The translations under genes were made by a program, and so were the position numbers. Below are positions 43,711-53,451 of a stretch of DNA of 64,000 nt, in pieces. The notes below the pieces were generated by a model. That model did not search any database and had not been told where the DNA came from. It was given only the letters and a program-made list of their open reading frames with translations. The stretch's first letter is position 1. Each line of letters opens with the position of its first letter. The DNA comes from Gemmatimonadetes bacterium T265 (GTDB lineage Bacteria > Gemmatimonadota > Gemmatimonadetes > Gemmatimonadales > Gemmatimonadaceae). The stretch covers positions 2,554,342 through 2,618,341 of the forward strand of contig BPUI01000001.1 in assembly GCA_019973575.1 (NCBI GenBank), given 5' to 3'.

Positions 43711-46653
43711 TCACCGCCCGGCCGGTGCGCCCCGCGCGGCCGCCCGCTCGCCGTCGCGGAGCACGAACAGCACCGTCGGGTCGACCGGGTAGCGCCCGAA
43801 CTCGCGCCCGTAGACCGCGAGGCCGCCCGGCAGCGCCGGGTCGACCTCCAGCCGCACCGTGACCGCTCCCTCGCGCGCCGCGCGGGCGAGCGCGGCCGGC
43901 GGCACGGCCACGCGGACGAGCTGCCCGTACGACCCCGCCTCGTACAGGCGCCGGTGCGCCGGGTCGCCCTTGGGCTGCGCGTGCCAGCTCAGGATGCCGC
44001 GGCTGTCGGCCGGGTCGTCGGCGAGCTCGACGCGCCCGGCGAGTTCGCCGCCGACGCGCACGGTCACCGCACTCGGGTACTTGACGTCGCCGGTCATCGG
44101 GTAGGCGTTCGGGTTCTTTCCGGGGTCCTGCAGCCCGCCGCCGCGCATGTAGTCGCCGTCGCCGCGTGCCGTGCTGTCGCGGTCCTTGCCTAACAGGCGC
44201 TTCGCGGAGGCCTCGACGAGGAACGTCGCGCCCGCGACGTCGTCCGCCCGGAGCCCGGCGGGCCAGGGGATGCGGTACTCCACGTAGCCGCTCCCCGCGC
44301 CGTTCACCTTGCGCCCGCCGAGCACCTGCCAGCTCTTCTCCGACCAGCGGGCGTCGGTGTAGGCGTTGGCGGCGACGTGTGCTAGGCGCGCGCGGCGGCC
44401 GTCGACCAGCGTGACCGCGTCCGGCGCCGCGCCGCCGACGACGAACGTCGTGAAGTTGTGGTGCAGTACCGTCCCCGACGCGTCCTCAAGCCGCACCGCG
44501 AGCACCGCCACCGCGGGCTCGTTGGGCATCGTCGCGGGCAGTGAGGGAAGCGAATCGGACATCCACGGCCGGTACGCGACGCGGCGCGTCATGGTCGCGT
44601 ACGACCGCCGCTCGCCCACCGCGTTCCAGCCGTAGAGTTCCGCACGCAGCACGAGCGAGTCGCCGACGGGCCGCACCGCGCCCGTGTGGAACGACGCGTA
44701 GAGCGGCACGTTCACCAGCTCGCCGGGGCGGGCGTCGCGGCTCGGCGCGCCCGGCTCTCCCACCGCGATGTAGTACGGCGCGTGGAAGTCGCGGACCGTC
44801 ATTCCCGGGACGAGGTCCTCGACGCCGAGGTCCTTGCCGGAGCGGTCGAAGCGCCAGTAGCCGTTCCACTCGTTGACGACGTCGTGGTGCTCGGTGTAGA
44901 GCCACCCGGCCATCTTCGGCGTGCGGCGGAAGACGTCGACGGCCTGGTGGTAGTCCCAGCTCCAGTCGACGTCGCCGGTGCTGCCGTCGTAGCCCCACAC
45001 GTTGCCGAACTCCGAGTTCAGCATCGGCTGGTTCGCCTGCCGGTAGCCGGGCTGGAAGTTGCGCGTCGAGCCGGGGAACGTGCTGTCGCTCAGCCGGCGA
45101 ACGTACGCGGGCCACTGCCAGCCGGCGAGGTACTCGTGCCAGCTGTTGAGGTCCGTCGAGGTGTGCCCCACGCCGCAGCACACCGAGTTATCCTCGACGA
45201 GCCGGGTCGGGTCGAGGCGTTTCGCGAGCTGCTGCACGCTCGCCACCTTGGCCTGCGTCGCGGGCAGGTACGTCTCGTTCCCGTCGGCGCTCTTCGTGCG
45301 CAGCCCCCACGTTTCGTTGAACGTGATCCAGGAGAACACGCTCGGGTGGTTGTAGTCGCGCGCGATCATGCCGCGGAGCGCGACCTCGTGCTCGTGGAAG
45401 GCGGCCGAGTCGGGCGGACCCCACCAGTTCGGCACGTCGGCCATGATGAGGACGCCCAGCCGGTCGGCCCAGTACAGCTTGCGCGGCGCCTCGACCTTGA
45501 TGTGCTCGCGGAGTCCTGTGAGGCCGATCTGCCGCGCGCGCAGGATCTCGTCGCGGAGCACGCTGTCGGTCGGGAAGGTGTAGAACCCGGTCGGGTGGTA
45601 CGCCTGGTCGAGGGCGAGCTGCAGGTAGACGGGCTTCCCGTTCAGCGCGACGTACGGGATGGTCGTTCCCGGGAGCACGGCGACGCCGACGCTCCGCATC
45701 CCGAAGTACGTCTCGACGCGGTCCTCCGCGAGCCCGGGCGCGCCTAAGGTGGCCGTCGCTTCGTAGAGGTACGGGTCCTCGGGCGACCAGAGTCGCGCGT
45801 GCGGGACCGGCACCTCGATGCGCACCGTCGTCGCGCCGCGCGGGACCGGGCGCGAGACCGCGCGCAGGCTCGTGTCGCGGAAGGCGAGCGAGAACGTCAA
45901 CGCCCGTGGCGCCGGCTCGAGCAGCTTGGCCTCGACCGTCATCCGGCCGTTGGGCACATCGGGGGTGAAGTGGACCCACTCGAGCGGCGCCGCGCCGCGC
46001 GCCTCGAGGTACACCGTCTGCCACGGCCCGCGCACGTTGCCGTAGCCCTGCTTCCCTTCGAGCTTGAACGCGTGCGGCGTGTCGTCGACGCGCAGCACGA
46101 GCCGCTGCGCCGTCCCGGGGCGCGCGGCGCGCGTCAGCTCCCACGCGAACGGCGTGTAGCCGCCCTCGTACTCGCCCAACGGCTGCCCGTCGAGCCAGCC
46201 GCGCGTCTTCCAGTCCGACGCGCCGACGACGACGAAGACGCGCCGCCCGGCCCACGCCGCGGGCACGGTCACGCGGCGCGCGTACCAGCCGATGTCGGCG
46301 CTGTCCCCGACCACGCCGGACGCGGGCGCCGCCCACGAGAACGGCACGAGGATGTGGTGCGCCGCGGGCATGGCGCGGTCCGCACGGAACCACCCGGCGC
46401 GCTCGCCCTCGTCGGCCTTGTCGAACGCGAACTGCCAGCGCCCGTTCAGGTTGAGCCAGTCGGCGCGCCGAAAGTCGGGGCGCGGGTGCTCGGGGAGGGG
46501 AATCGTGTCGGACGGCGGCGCCGGACGGGCGGCGGGCGCCTGGGCCGCGAGCGGCGCGGGACGTGCGCCCGCCACGGCGGCGACCGTCGCGGCGAGCGCG
46601 AGGCGCGCGGCACGTGTGCCGAATGCGTTAGGCCCCTTGTTCAGCATCGTCAT
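43711..46653 (-). CDS. GH2 family glycosidase (beta-galactosidase-like), secreted
   Basis: 980 residues. The signal peptide is AARLALAATVAAVAGARPAP and following. The sugar-binding domain (LNLNGRWQFAFDKADEGERA, GWLDGQPLGEYEGGYTPFAW), the immunoglobulin-like domain and the TIM barrel are in GH2 order. The acid/base Glu is in SWITFNETWG and the nucleophile Glu in MLNSEFGNVWGYD. About 350 residues of extra beta domain follow. Substrate cannot be fixed among beta-galactosides, glucuronides and alpha-L-arabinopyranosides. I chose the ATG at 46653, just before the signal peptide. The open frame extends 490 bp upstream without meaning. Confidence 0.88.
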   Translation of the reverse strand: MTMLNKGPNAFGTRAARLALAATVAAVAGARPAPLAAQAPAARPAPPSDTIPLPEHPRPDFRRADWLNLNGRWQFAFDKADEGERAGWFRADRAMPAAHHILVPFSWAAPASGVVGDSADIGWYARRVTVPAAWAGRRVFVVVGASDWKTRGWLDGQPLGEYEGGYTPFAWELTRAARPGTAQRLVLRVDDTPHAFKLEGKQGYGNVRGPWQTVYLEARGAAPLEWVHFTPDVPNGRMTVEAKLLEPAPRALTFSLAFRDTSLRAVSRPVPRGATTVRIEVPVPHARLWSPEDPYLYEATATLGAPGLAEDRVETYFGMRSVGVAVLPGTTIPYVALNGKPVYLQLALDQAYHPTGFYTFPTDSVLRDEILRARQIGLTGLREHIKVEAPRKLYWADRLGVLIMADVPNWWGPPDSAAFHEHEVALRGMIARDYNHPSVFSWITFNETWGLRTKSADGNETYLPATQAKVASVQQLAKRLDPTRLVEDNSVCCGVGHTSTDLNSWHEYLAGWQWPAYVRRLSDSTFPGSTRNFQPGYRQANQPMLNSEFGNVWGYDGSTGDVDWSWDYHQAVDVFRRTPKMAGWLYTEHHDVVNEWNGYWRFDRSGKDLGVEDLVPGMTVRDFHAPYYIAVGEPGAPSRDARPGELVNVPLYASFHTGAVRPVGDSLVLRAELYGWNAVGERRSYATMTRRVAYRPWMSDSLPSLPATMPNEPAVAVLAVRLEDASGTVLHHNFTTFVVGGAAPDAVTLVDGRRARLAHVAANAYTDARWSEKSWQVLGGRKVNGAGSGYVEYRIPWPAGLRADDVAGATFLVEASAKRLLGKDRDSTARGDGDYMRGGGLQDPGKNPNAYPMTGDVKYPSAVTVRVGGELAGRVELADDPADSRGILSWHAQPKGDPAHRRLYEAGSYGQLVRVAVPPAALARAAREGAVTVRLEVDPALPGGLAVYGREFGRYPVDPTVLFVLRDGERAAARGAPAGR

Positions 46654-46841
46654 GGTGTCCCCGCGAAGGCGGCGCGGAACGCCGCCGCATGGTCGGTTGG
46701 AAGGTGCGCCGGCACGCGGACGACCGGCGCGTCCGCGTCCTGCGACCGGTCGAGGCGCTCCGGGGTCGCGAGCAGGCGCACGCTCGACACCGGCGGCACC
46801 GCGCAGCGGCGGGCGGGCACAATGTACGGGCGGGACGCGCG

Positions 46842-48876
46842 TCAGAACACTTTCAGCTCGACCAGCCGGAGCGGGGCGCGCGCGCTCGGCGTCACGACGA
46901 CCCGCAGCTTCGTCGCGACGACCGGCGTCCACGCGTCGCGACTCGTCCCGTTCGCGACGGCCGGCCCGCGGCGCGCCACGTCCGCCCACGCGCCGTCGCG
47001 CCACACCTGCACGCGGTAGGCGGCGGGCGCCGCGACCGTCCGCCCGTCGTCGGCGAAGCTCAGTTCCGCGGCGCCGACCCGCACCGGCCGGCCGAAGTCG
47101 ACCGCGAACCAGTCCTCGGCGTGCGCGGAGCCCGCGGTCGACCATCCGTTAGGCACCTCCGGGAAGAACCAGACCCGGCCGTCGACCGCGCCGTGTAGCG
47201 ACGCGGCGTCGGCGTTGCCCGACGCGGAGGCGAGGGGGAAGTCGGTCGGGACGAGGTTCGCCGCGAGGTCGATCGCGCGGCGCACGGGCGGGAGCGGCGC
47301 CTGCCGGATCGGCGCGGTGAGCCGTCGGAGTGACGGCGACGCCGCGACGCGCCGCCCGTCGACGTACACCGACAACCCCGCGCCGCGCCCGTAGCGCCGC
47401 CCGTCGTCGTCGAACACCACCGTGACGAGGTGCCCGTGGTACGGCGCGTCCTGGAGGGCGAAGTAGCGGAGGTGGTACGGGTCGCGCGGGTCGGCGGGGA
47501 CGAGCGGACTCACCTCCAGCACGTCGTCCGCGCGCGGGCGCAGGCCCACGAGCCCGGTGATGATCAGGTCGTCGTACCCGGAGTGGTTGTAGTGGTGGCT
47601 GCGGGGGAGCCCGACGATCGGCCGGCCGGTGTCCGGGTCGTAGTCCTCCTGCAGGTCGGGGCGGCCGTCGAACAGGTGCAGGCGCGTGTACTGCTTCAGC
47701 ACGCGCACGTAGTCGGCGGGGGTGACGACGCGCTGCGTAGAGCCGTTCAGCAGGCTCGCCATGCCGACGAGCGCCTGCGTCGTCTGGAACGGCCACGCCG
47801 GGCCGTTCCACTGGCACTCGCGCCCGCCGGTCGCCCGGTCGTACCGGTACTGCCGCATGTAGTACTCGTACGACGGCTCGTTCGTCCGCAGCCCGTAGCG
47901 CCCGCCCAGCTCGTTCGGCGCGAGCAGGTGCCGCCAGGCGTCGGCGTAGCCCGGCCGGTCCTCGGGGAGGTTCGCGTACCACGGCACGTAGCCGATGAGT
48001 TCGCGCCCGCGGACCGGCGCCCAGTAGTGGACGTACGCGTTGTCGACCTCGTAGCGGTCGACGAAGTGCCGGAGCGAGTCGCTCCACAGGCCCTCTTCCA
48101 CCGCGCGCCGCAGCGTGTCGGCCCGCGCCGCGTACGCCGCCGCGGTCGCCCGGCCGCCCGGTCGCCCTCGAGCGCGGACAGGCGGGCGATCGCCCGCGCG
48201 TGGGCGTACATGAAGCTGTCGATCGACGGGCGGAACGCCTGCCCGCCGGTGAACCCGTCCTTGCCCCCGCTCGCGTCGTCGAGGCGATCGTGTACTCCGT
48301 CGCGTCGAGCAGCGGCTCGATCCAGTAGAGCCGCTTCGCGAAGTCGTAGTGGTCGTCCCAGAGCGCGTAGACGTGCCGCATGACGTCGAGGTGCCGGAGC
48401 GCGGACGCCGTGTCGCCGTCGACGAGGAAGCGCGCGTACGTGGCGTCCGCGATCGACTCGCTGAAGTGCCGGTCGTTCCCGCCGCCGGCGTACATGAAGT
48501 CGAGGTAGTCGCCCACGTACCGCCGGTCGCGCAGCCAGCGTCCTTCGTAGACGTGGAACGCGGTGGCGTCGTTCAGGCTCGCGTACGGCTGCCGCTGCCA
48601 GGGCACGTCGTCGAGGAACTCGGTGACGATGTACCCCCGCGCGCCGAGGTCGCGCAGCTGCGAGCGGAAGACCTGCCAGCGGTAGTAGTAGATGCGGTCG
48701 ATCTCCGGGTCCGCCGACTCGAAGGACGGGACGTTCCCCTCGTACCACGGCGCGTCCGCGCCGAAGCGCTCGTGCGCGATCCGGCGCGCGTCGAGGACCG
48801 GCGCGGCCGGGGGCTGCGCGGCGGCGCTCGCGGCCGCGAGCGCGCCTAACACCCGGCCCCCCGCGCGCGCGCTCAC
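46842..48876 (-). pseudogene. (alpha/alpha)6 glycoside hydrolase gene with two frameshifts
   Basis: Three consecutive frames together encode one protein. Frame 1 runs from GTG 48876 (signal peptide, APWYEGNVPSFESADPEIDR, to LLDATEYTIAS). Frame 2 starts near 48290 (DDASGGKDGFTGGQAFRPSI, SFMYAHARAIARLSALEGDR). Frame 3 starts near 48155 (AYAARADTLRRAVEEGLWSD) and runs to the stop at 46842. Frame 3 holds WNGPAWPFQTTQALVGMASL, GLPRSHHYNHSGYDDLIITG and a C-terminal F5/8-type (discoidin-like) domain. The fold resembles MGH1/GH63-like glycosidases. The two shifts lie in GC-rich runs, so sequencing error and true decay are both possible. The GTG overlaps the lacI-type gene stop (GTGA). Confidence 0.75.
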
Positions 48877-49877
48877 GACCCGCGGGGCGGGGCAGTCGAC
48901 TCGCGCACGACGAGCGGCGTCTCGACCACCAGCTCCGCGCCGACCGGCCCCGCGTCGTGCGGGGCGAGCAGCGCGTCGCAGATGAGCCGTCCCACGGCCT
49001 CGCGCGGCACGTCGGCCGTCGTCAGCGGCGGCCGCGCGAACTCGGCGAGCGCAATGTTGTCGAAGCCGGTGACCGAGACGTCCTCCGGCACCGCGAGCCC
49101 CCGCGCGTGCAGCGCGTGCATCGCGCCCACGGCCATCACGTCGTTCACGCACGCGACCGCGGTCGGCCGGAAGCCGGCGTCGAGGAGCGTGGCGATCCCG
49201 TCGCGCCCGCCGGCCAGCCCGTCGGTGCCCTCGACCGTCTTCACCAGCATCCGGGGCGCATACTCGGCGGCGGCCGCGAGGAACGCCTGCCGCCGGTCGT
49301 GCAGGGGCCCGAGCCGGGCGTGGTGCCCCACGAAGGCCATGCGCCGGTGGCCGAGCCCGTGCAGGTGTTCGACGATGCGCGCCATCCCGCCGCGGTAGTC
49401 CGCGCGGATGTTGGGCACGCCGCGTAGCCGGTGCGACCCGCCGTCGTAGAGCACCACGGGCCGCCCTCGCTCGCCGAGCGCGCGGACGGCCGCCGCGGGC
49501 ACCGTCTCCGAGACGACGAGGGCCAGCCCGGCGACGCGCCGCCCGAGCATCGCGCCGACGTGCGACGCCAGGCGGTCCGGGGCGTAGTCGGAGTTCGCGA
49601 CGACCACGTCGTACCCGCGCGCGCGCGCGCCCGCCTCGACGCTCCGGAAGATGTCGAGGAAGAACGGGTTGGCGATGTTCGACACGACCATGCCGAGCGT
49701 GCGCGACTCCGCCCCGGCGAGGGCGCGGGCGTTGAGGTTGGGCGTGTAGTTGAGCGCCTCGACGGCGCGGAGCACGCGCAGCCGCGTCGCGGGCCGCACG
49801 CCGTCCGCGCCGTTGAGCACGCGCGAGACGGTCGCGGTCGAGACGCGCGCGCGCTTCGCGACGGCGTCGAGCGTCAC
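48873..49877 (-). CDS. LacI/GalR family transcriptional regulator
   Basis: 334 residues. The N-terminal helix-turn-helix is MTLDAVAKRARVSTATVSRV with LNGADGVRPATR, and the hinge helix is in NLNARALAG. The periplasmic-binding-protein-like sensor domain follows (TLGMVVSNIANPFFLDIFRS, NDVMAVGAMHALHARGLAVP, VTGFDNIALAEFARPPLTT). Embedded in the arabinan locus, it probably senses L-arabinose, xylose or an oligomer. A perfect LacI-type palindrome at 59084-59103 upstream of the sugar importer is its likely target. No such site lies directly before this gene. Confidence 0.93.
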   Translation of the reverse strand: MTLDAVAKRARVSTATVSRVLNGADGVRPATRLRVLRAVEALNYTPNLNARALAGAESRTLGMVVSNIANPFFLDIFRSVEAGARARGYDVVVANSDYAPDRLASHVGAMLGRRVAGLALVVSETVPAAAVRALGERGRPVVLYDGGSHRLRGVPNIRADYRGGMARIVEHLHGLGHRRMAFVGHHARLGPLHDRRQAFLAAAAEYAPRMLVKTVEGTDGLAGGRDGIATLLDAGFRPTAVACVNDVMAVGAMHALHARGLAVPEDVSVTGFDNIALAEFARPPLTTADVPREAVGRLICDALLAPHDAGPVGAELVVETPLVVRESTAPPRGS

Positions 49878-49908
49878 GGCGGCGGCGGGCGCTGCCTAAC
49901 TGCTCCGC

Positions 49909-50997
49909 CTAGCGCGTGCCCGCCGGGGGGCCCGGGGGCGCCGGCGGCGTGAGCGGCTCCCCCGCGACCGGCCACCCGCCCCACACGCAGTACATCGGCC
50001 GGACCTCGAGGCTGCGCGGGATCGCGAGCGGCGCGTCCGGCGACGCCGGCCCCGCGTCGGCGTTGATGTAGTGGTGGACGATGTAGTACCGGTCGCCGTC
50101 GGTGAGCACCGAGTTGTGCCCGGGGCCGCGCACCACGCCGTAGCTCGCGAGCACGAGCGTGCCGCCGCCCCGGGTCATCGGGATGCTGTCGCGGTCGAAG
50201 TACGGGCCGGTGATCGCGCGCGAGCGCCCGACGCGGACGTTGTAGTCGCTCTTCGCGCCCGTGCAGCAGTTGTCGAACGAGACGAACAGGTAGTAGTACC
50301 CGCCGTGCCTGACGAGGTACGGCCCCTCGATCGCCTGCGGCTCATGCGGCCCGTCCGTCGCGTCGGTGCCCGCGCGCGCCGCGAGCGAGTACGTCGTCGT
50401 GTCGCCCGTCGATATCTTGCCCGTGGCGGGGTCGAGCCGGCGCAGCTTGATGCCGCCCCAGAACGAGCCCCAGTCGAGCCACGGCCGCCCCTGCTCGTCG
50501 AAGGCGACGTTGGGGTCGATCGCGTTGTAAGTCGTCACGCCGATCTCGGACGCGACCACGCGCCTTTCGTCGTTCCACCGGTAGTGCGGGTCCGCGGGGT
50601 CGAGCGTCGCGTTGGTCGCGAGACCGCCGACCGAGTGCTGGCTCGCGAAGCTCGAGAGCGAGTAGTAGAGGTGCCACCGGCCGCCAGAGAACGAGACGTC
50701 GCGGGCCCACGGGAACTCGACCTTGGGCACGGCCCCGCGCGCCCACGGCGGGAGGCCGTCGGCGAACACGCGCCCCGCGGTGTCCCAGTGCACGAGGTCG
50801 GTCGAGCGGCGGATCGGGACGCCGCGCCCGGTGGCGTACAGCCAGTACACGCCCGCGGCCTTCGCGACCGCGGGGTCGTGCACCCCGCGCACCGCGCCCG
50901 TCTGCGCCGCGGCGGCGCCCGGCAGCGAGCCGAGCGCCGCCGCCGTCAGCTGCAGAACGAGCGGCGCGTGGGCCACCCCGCAGGCGCGTTCGGTCAC
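49909..50997 (-). CDS. GH43 family arabinan endo-1,5-alpha-L-arabinosidase-like
   Basis: 362 residues with a signal peptide (LVLQLTAAALGSLPGAAAAQ). Five-bladed propeller of GH43: base Asp in RGVHDPAVAKAAGVYWLYAT, pKa-modulating Asp in NAIDPNVAFDEQGRPWLDWG, acid Glu in QAIEGPYLVRHGGYYYLFVS, and GPGHNSVL with the metal-binding His. The set and the WLDWGSFWGGI segment match endo-arabinanases. GTG 50997 overlaps the GH51 stop (GTGA), so the two arabinan enzymes are made together. Confidence 0.9.
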   Translation of the reverse strand: MTERACGVAHAPLVLQLTAAALGSLPGAAAAQTGAVRGVHDPAVAKAAGVYWLYATGRGVPIRRSTDLVHWDTAGRVFADGLPPWARGAVPKVEFPWARDVSFSGGRWHLYYSLSSFASQHSVGGLATNATLDPADPHYRWNDERRVVASEIGVTTYNAIDPNVAFDEQGRPWLDWGSFWGGIKLRRLDPATGKISTGDTTTYSLAARAGTDATDGPHEPQAIEGPYLVRHGGYYYLFVSFDNCCTGAKSDYNVRVGRSRAITGPYFDRDSIPMTRGGGTLVLASYGVVRGPGHNSVLTDGDRYYIVHHYINADAGPASPDAPLAIPRSLEVRPMYCVWGGWPVAGEPLTPPAPPGPPAGTR

Positions 50998-52553
50998 CGC
51001 AACTCCAGCACGACGACCGACCGCGGCGGCAGCGCGACGGTGAGCCGCCCGTCGGCCACGCGCGCGCCGTCGAACGCCGCCGGCCGCACGACGTCCGGCT
51101 GCTCGAAGCTGTTGTAGCTGTTGATCGCCGGCGCCGTCAGTACGCGCCCGGCCGCCCCGGTCGCCGTGACCCCGCGCAGCTCCGCGACCGCGGTGCGCGC
51201 GCGGTTCGGGTCGAGGTTGCTCATCGTCACGTGCACCACGCCGCGCCGGTCGCGCGAGGCCGACGCGCTCACCGCCGGCACCGACTCGCCACCGAACTCG
51301 TAGCGCCCCGCGTCCCGCACGGCCAGCGGCAGCGCGACGGCGTCGTGGTGGACGGTGTACATCTCGAACACGTGGTACGTCGGCGTGAGCAGCATCCGCG
51401 GCCCGCGCGTCAGCACCATCGCCTGCAGCACGTTCACCATCTGCGCGATGTTCGCCCCGCGCACCCGGTCGGCGTGCCGGTTGAAGATGTCGAGCGTGGC
51501 CGCCGCTACGAGCGCGTCGCGCAGCGTGTTCTGCTGGTACAGGAACCCGGGGTTCGTTCCCGGCTCGGCGTCGTGCCACATGCCCCACTCGCCGACGACG
51601 AGCGCGACCCGCTTCGCCGGGTCGTACTTGTCCATGATCGCCGCGTGCCGCGTGACCAGCTCGTCGACGTGCAGCGCGCGCTGCATCGCGACGAACCACT
51701 CGCGCTCGCCGAAGCGCGTCGCCGAGCCCTTGTGGTCCCACGGGCCGACGACCGTGTAGTAGTGCATGTCGAGCCCGTCGATCATCCGCCCCGCGTCGCG
51801 CATCACGACGTCGGTCCAGTTGTAGTCGTCGACGTTCGGCCCCGTCGCGATCCGGAACGGCCGCGTCGAGTCGTTGAAGGGGCGCAGGAACTCGGCGAAG
51901 CGCTTGTACTGGTCGGCGTAGTACTCCGGGCGCATCGAGCCGCCGCACCCCCAGCTCTCGTTCCCCACGCCCCAGCGGCGCACGTTGTACGGGCCGGGGT
52001 GGCCGTTCGCCGCGCGCTGGTCCGTGATCGTGCTCCCGCCCGGGTGGTTGACGTACTCCCACCACTCGGCCATCTCGCGCGGCGCGCCGGTGCCGACGTT
52101 CCCGACGATCCACGGCTCGGTGCCGAGCCGGCGCACGAGCTCCATGTACTCGTGCGTCCCGAAGCTGTTGTCCTCGACGACGTCCCCCCAGATGGTGTTG
52201 ACCATCTTCGGGCGGCGCGCCGCCGGGCCCACGCCGTCGCGCCAGTGGTAGTAGTCGGCGAAGCAGCCGCCCGGCCAGCGGACGTTGGGCACCTCGATCT
52301 TCCGCAGCGCCTGGATCACGTCGTCGCGCAGGTGCCAGGGCGTGCCGTTCGCCTTCGTCCACACGCCGTCGTAGACGTCGCGGCCGAGGTGTTCGGCGAA
52401 CTGGCCGTACACGTGGCGGCTGATCGTGTCGCGGCCGAGGTCGGCGTCGAGGACGAAGCGCGCGTCCGCGGCCGCGGCTGGCTGGGCCGCGGCCGGGCGC
52501 GCAGCCGCGGCGCCGAAGGAGAGCAGCACGGCGGCGAGGAGGCGTTTGATCAC
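50994..52553 (-). CDS. GH51 alpha-L-arabinofuranosidase, secreted
   Basis: 519 residues from GTG 52553 (signal peptide LLAAVLLSFGAAAARPAAAQ). An ATG at 52586 would put the start inside a REP-like repeat and is less likely. Motifs: SRHVYGQFAEHLGRDVYDGV, VRWPGGCFADYYHWRDGVGP, acid/base Glu in RRWGVGNESWGCGG, nucleophile Glu in LVVGEWGMWHD, and YTVHHDAVALP in the C-terminal sandwich. It removes terminal L-arabinofuranose from arabinan and arabinoxylan. Most GH51 enzymes are cytoplasmic; the leader makes this one exported. Confidence 0.9.
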   Translation of the reverse strand: MIKRLLAAVLLSFGAAAARPAAAQPAAAADARFVLDADLGRDTISRHVYGQFAEHLGRDVYDGVWTKANGTPWHLRDDVIQALRKIEVPNVRWPGGCFADYYHWRDGVGPAARRPKMVNTIWGDVVEDNSFGTHEYMELVRRLGTEPWIVGNVGTGAPREMAEWWEYVNHPGGSTITDQRAANGHPGPYNVRRWGVGNESWGCGGSMRPEYYADQYKRFAEFLRPFNDSTRPFRIATGPNVDDYNWTDVVMRDAGRMIDGLDMHYYTVVGPWDHKGSATRFGEREWFVAMQRALHVDELVTRHAAIMDKYDPAKRVALVVGEWGMWHDAEPGTNPGFLYQQNTLRDALVAAATLDIFNRHADRVRGANIAQMVNVLQAMVLTRGPRMLLTPTYHVFEMYTVHHDAVALPLAVRDAGRYEFGGESVPAVSASASRDRRGVVHVTMSNLDPNRARTAVAELRGVTATGAAGRVLTAPAINSYNSFEQPDVVRPAAFDGARVADGRLTVALPPRSVVVLELR

Positions 52554-52580
52554 GAGGAGAATCGGGGGTGAGGGTGGAGC

Positions 52581-52693
52581 TGTCATCCTGAGCGCAGCGA
52601 AGGTTCGCTGTCCCCGCGAAGGTCCTTCACGAACCCGAACGCTGCGAGGGTCGTCACCTGCGATAGCGATCCTTCGCTGTGTTCAGGATGACA
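52581..52693. repeat. Inverted pair of REP-like repeats between GH51 and araD
   Basis: The 23-base element starting TGTCATCCTGAGCGCAGCGA (52581-52603) returns in inverted orientation at 52671-52693 with only two changes. TGTCATCCTGAGCGAAGCGAAGG-type repeats are widespread in intergenic DNA of Acidobacteriota, Gemmatimonadota and relatives (general knowledge). The pair flanks 67 bases containing a further CGCGAAGGTCCTTC stem. It lies between the araD stop and the GH51 start, so it may end or process the importer-araBD message. The rest of the gap (52554-52748) shows no gene. Confidence 0.7.
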
Positions 52694-52748
52694 CACGGCT
52701 GGGTCGGGCCGCCCCCGCGCTCCACAACGCACAGCGCGGCAACGCACG

Positions 52749-53450
52749 TTAGGCCTGTCCGTAGTACGCCGCCGCCCCGTGCTTGCGGAGGTAGTGCTTG
52801 TCGAGCAACACCCGGTCGATCCCCGGGGCGTCGGGGTTGAGCCGCAGCGTGTTCGTCGCCATGTGCGCGGTCGACTCGAGCGCGATCGCGTTCTCGACCG
52901 CCTTGCGCGCCGACGGGCCCCACGCGAACGGCCCGTGCCCCGCGACGAGCACCCCCGGGACCGCCGCGGGGTCGAGTCCGCGCCCCCGGAAGCACTCCAC
53001 GATCACCACGCCGGTCTCGTGCTCGTACGCGCCCCGGACCTCGTCGTCCGTGAGGCGCCGCGTCACGGGCACCGGCCCGTAGAAGTGGTCCGCGTGCGTG
53101 GTCCCGAGGCACGGCACGTCGCGCTCGGCCTGCGCCCAGCTCACCGCGTGCAGACTGTGCGTGTGCGTCACCCCGCCCGCGGACGGGAACTCGCGGTACA
53201 GGTGCAGGTGCGTCGGCGTGTCGGACGACGGCCGGAGCGCGCCCTCGACGACCTCGCCCGAGGCGAGCGAGACGACGACCATGTCCTCCGGCCGCATCGC
53301 GTCGTACGCCACGCCGCTCGGCTTGATCGCCATCACGCCCGCGTCGCGGTCGGCGCCGCTCACGTTCCCCCACGTCAGCACGACGAGCCCCGACGCGACG
53401 AGGTCGAGGTTCGCGCGGCAGACCGCTTCCTTCAACGCCTCGTGCGCCAC
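52749..53450 (-). CDS. araD: L-ribulose-5-phosphate 4-epimerase
   Basis: Converts L-ribulose 5-phosphate to D-xylulose 5-phosphate, the last step of arabinose entry into the pentose phosphate pathway. 233 residues, class II aldolase fold. VLTWGNVSGADRD and IKPSGVAYD bind phosphate. Zinc ligands are the two His in VTHTHS plus the His in LVAGHGPFAWG. GTTHADHFYGPVPVTR is the AraD signature. GTG start 53450, one base after the araB stop. The stop codon lies in a GTTAGGC heptamer. Confidence 0.95.
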   Translation of the reverse strand: MAHEALKEAVCRANLDLVASGLVVLTWGNVSGADRDAGVMAIKPSGVAYDAMRPEDMVVVSLASGEVVEGALRPSSDTPTHLHLYREFPSAGGVTHTHSLHAVSWAQAERDVPCLGTTHADHFYGPVPVTRRLTDDEVRGAYEHETGVVIVECFRGRGLDPAAVPGVLVAGHGPFAWGPSARKAVENAIALESTAHMATNTLRLNPDAPGIDRVLLDKHYLRKHGAAAYYGQA

Positions 53451-53451
53451 G

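Noticed and set aside
46628-46841. Small open frames between the GH2 gene and the frameshifted glycosidase
   Set aside because: Cys/Arg-rich shadow composition and no ribosome-binding site; the 188-bp gap shows no other structure I can support.
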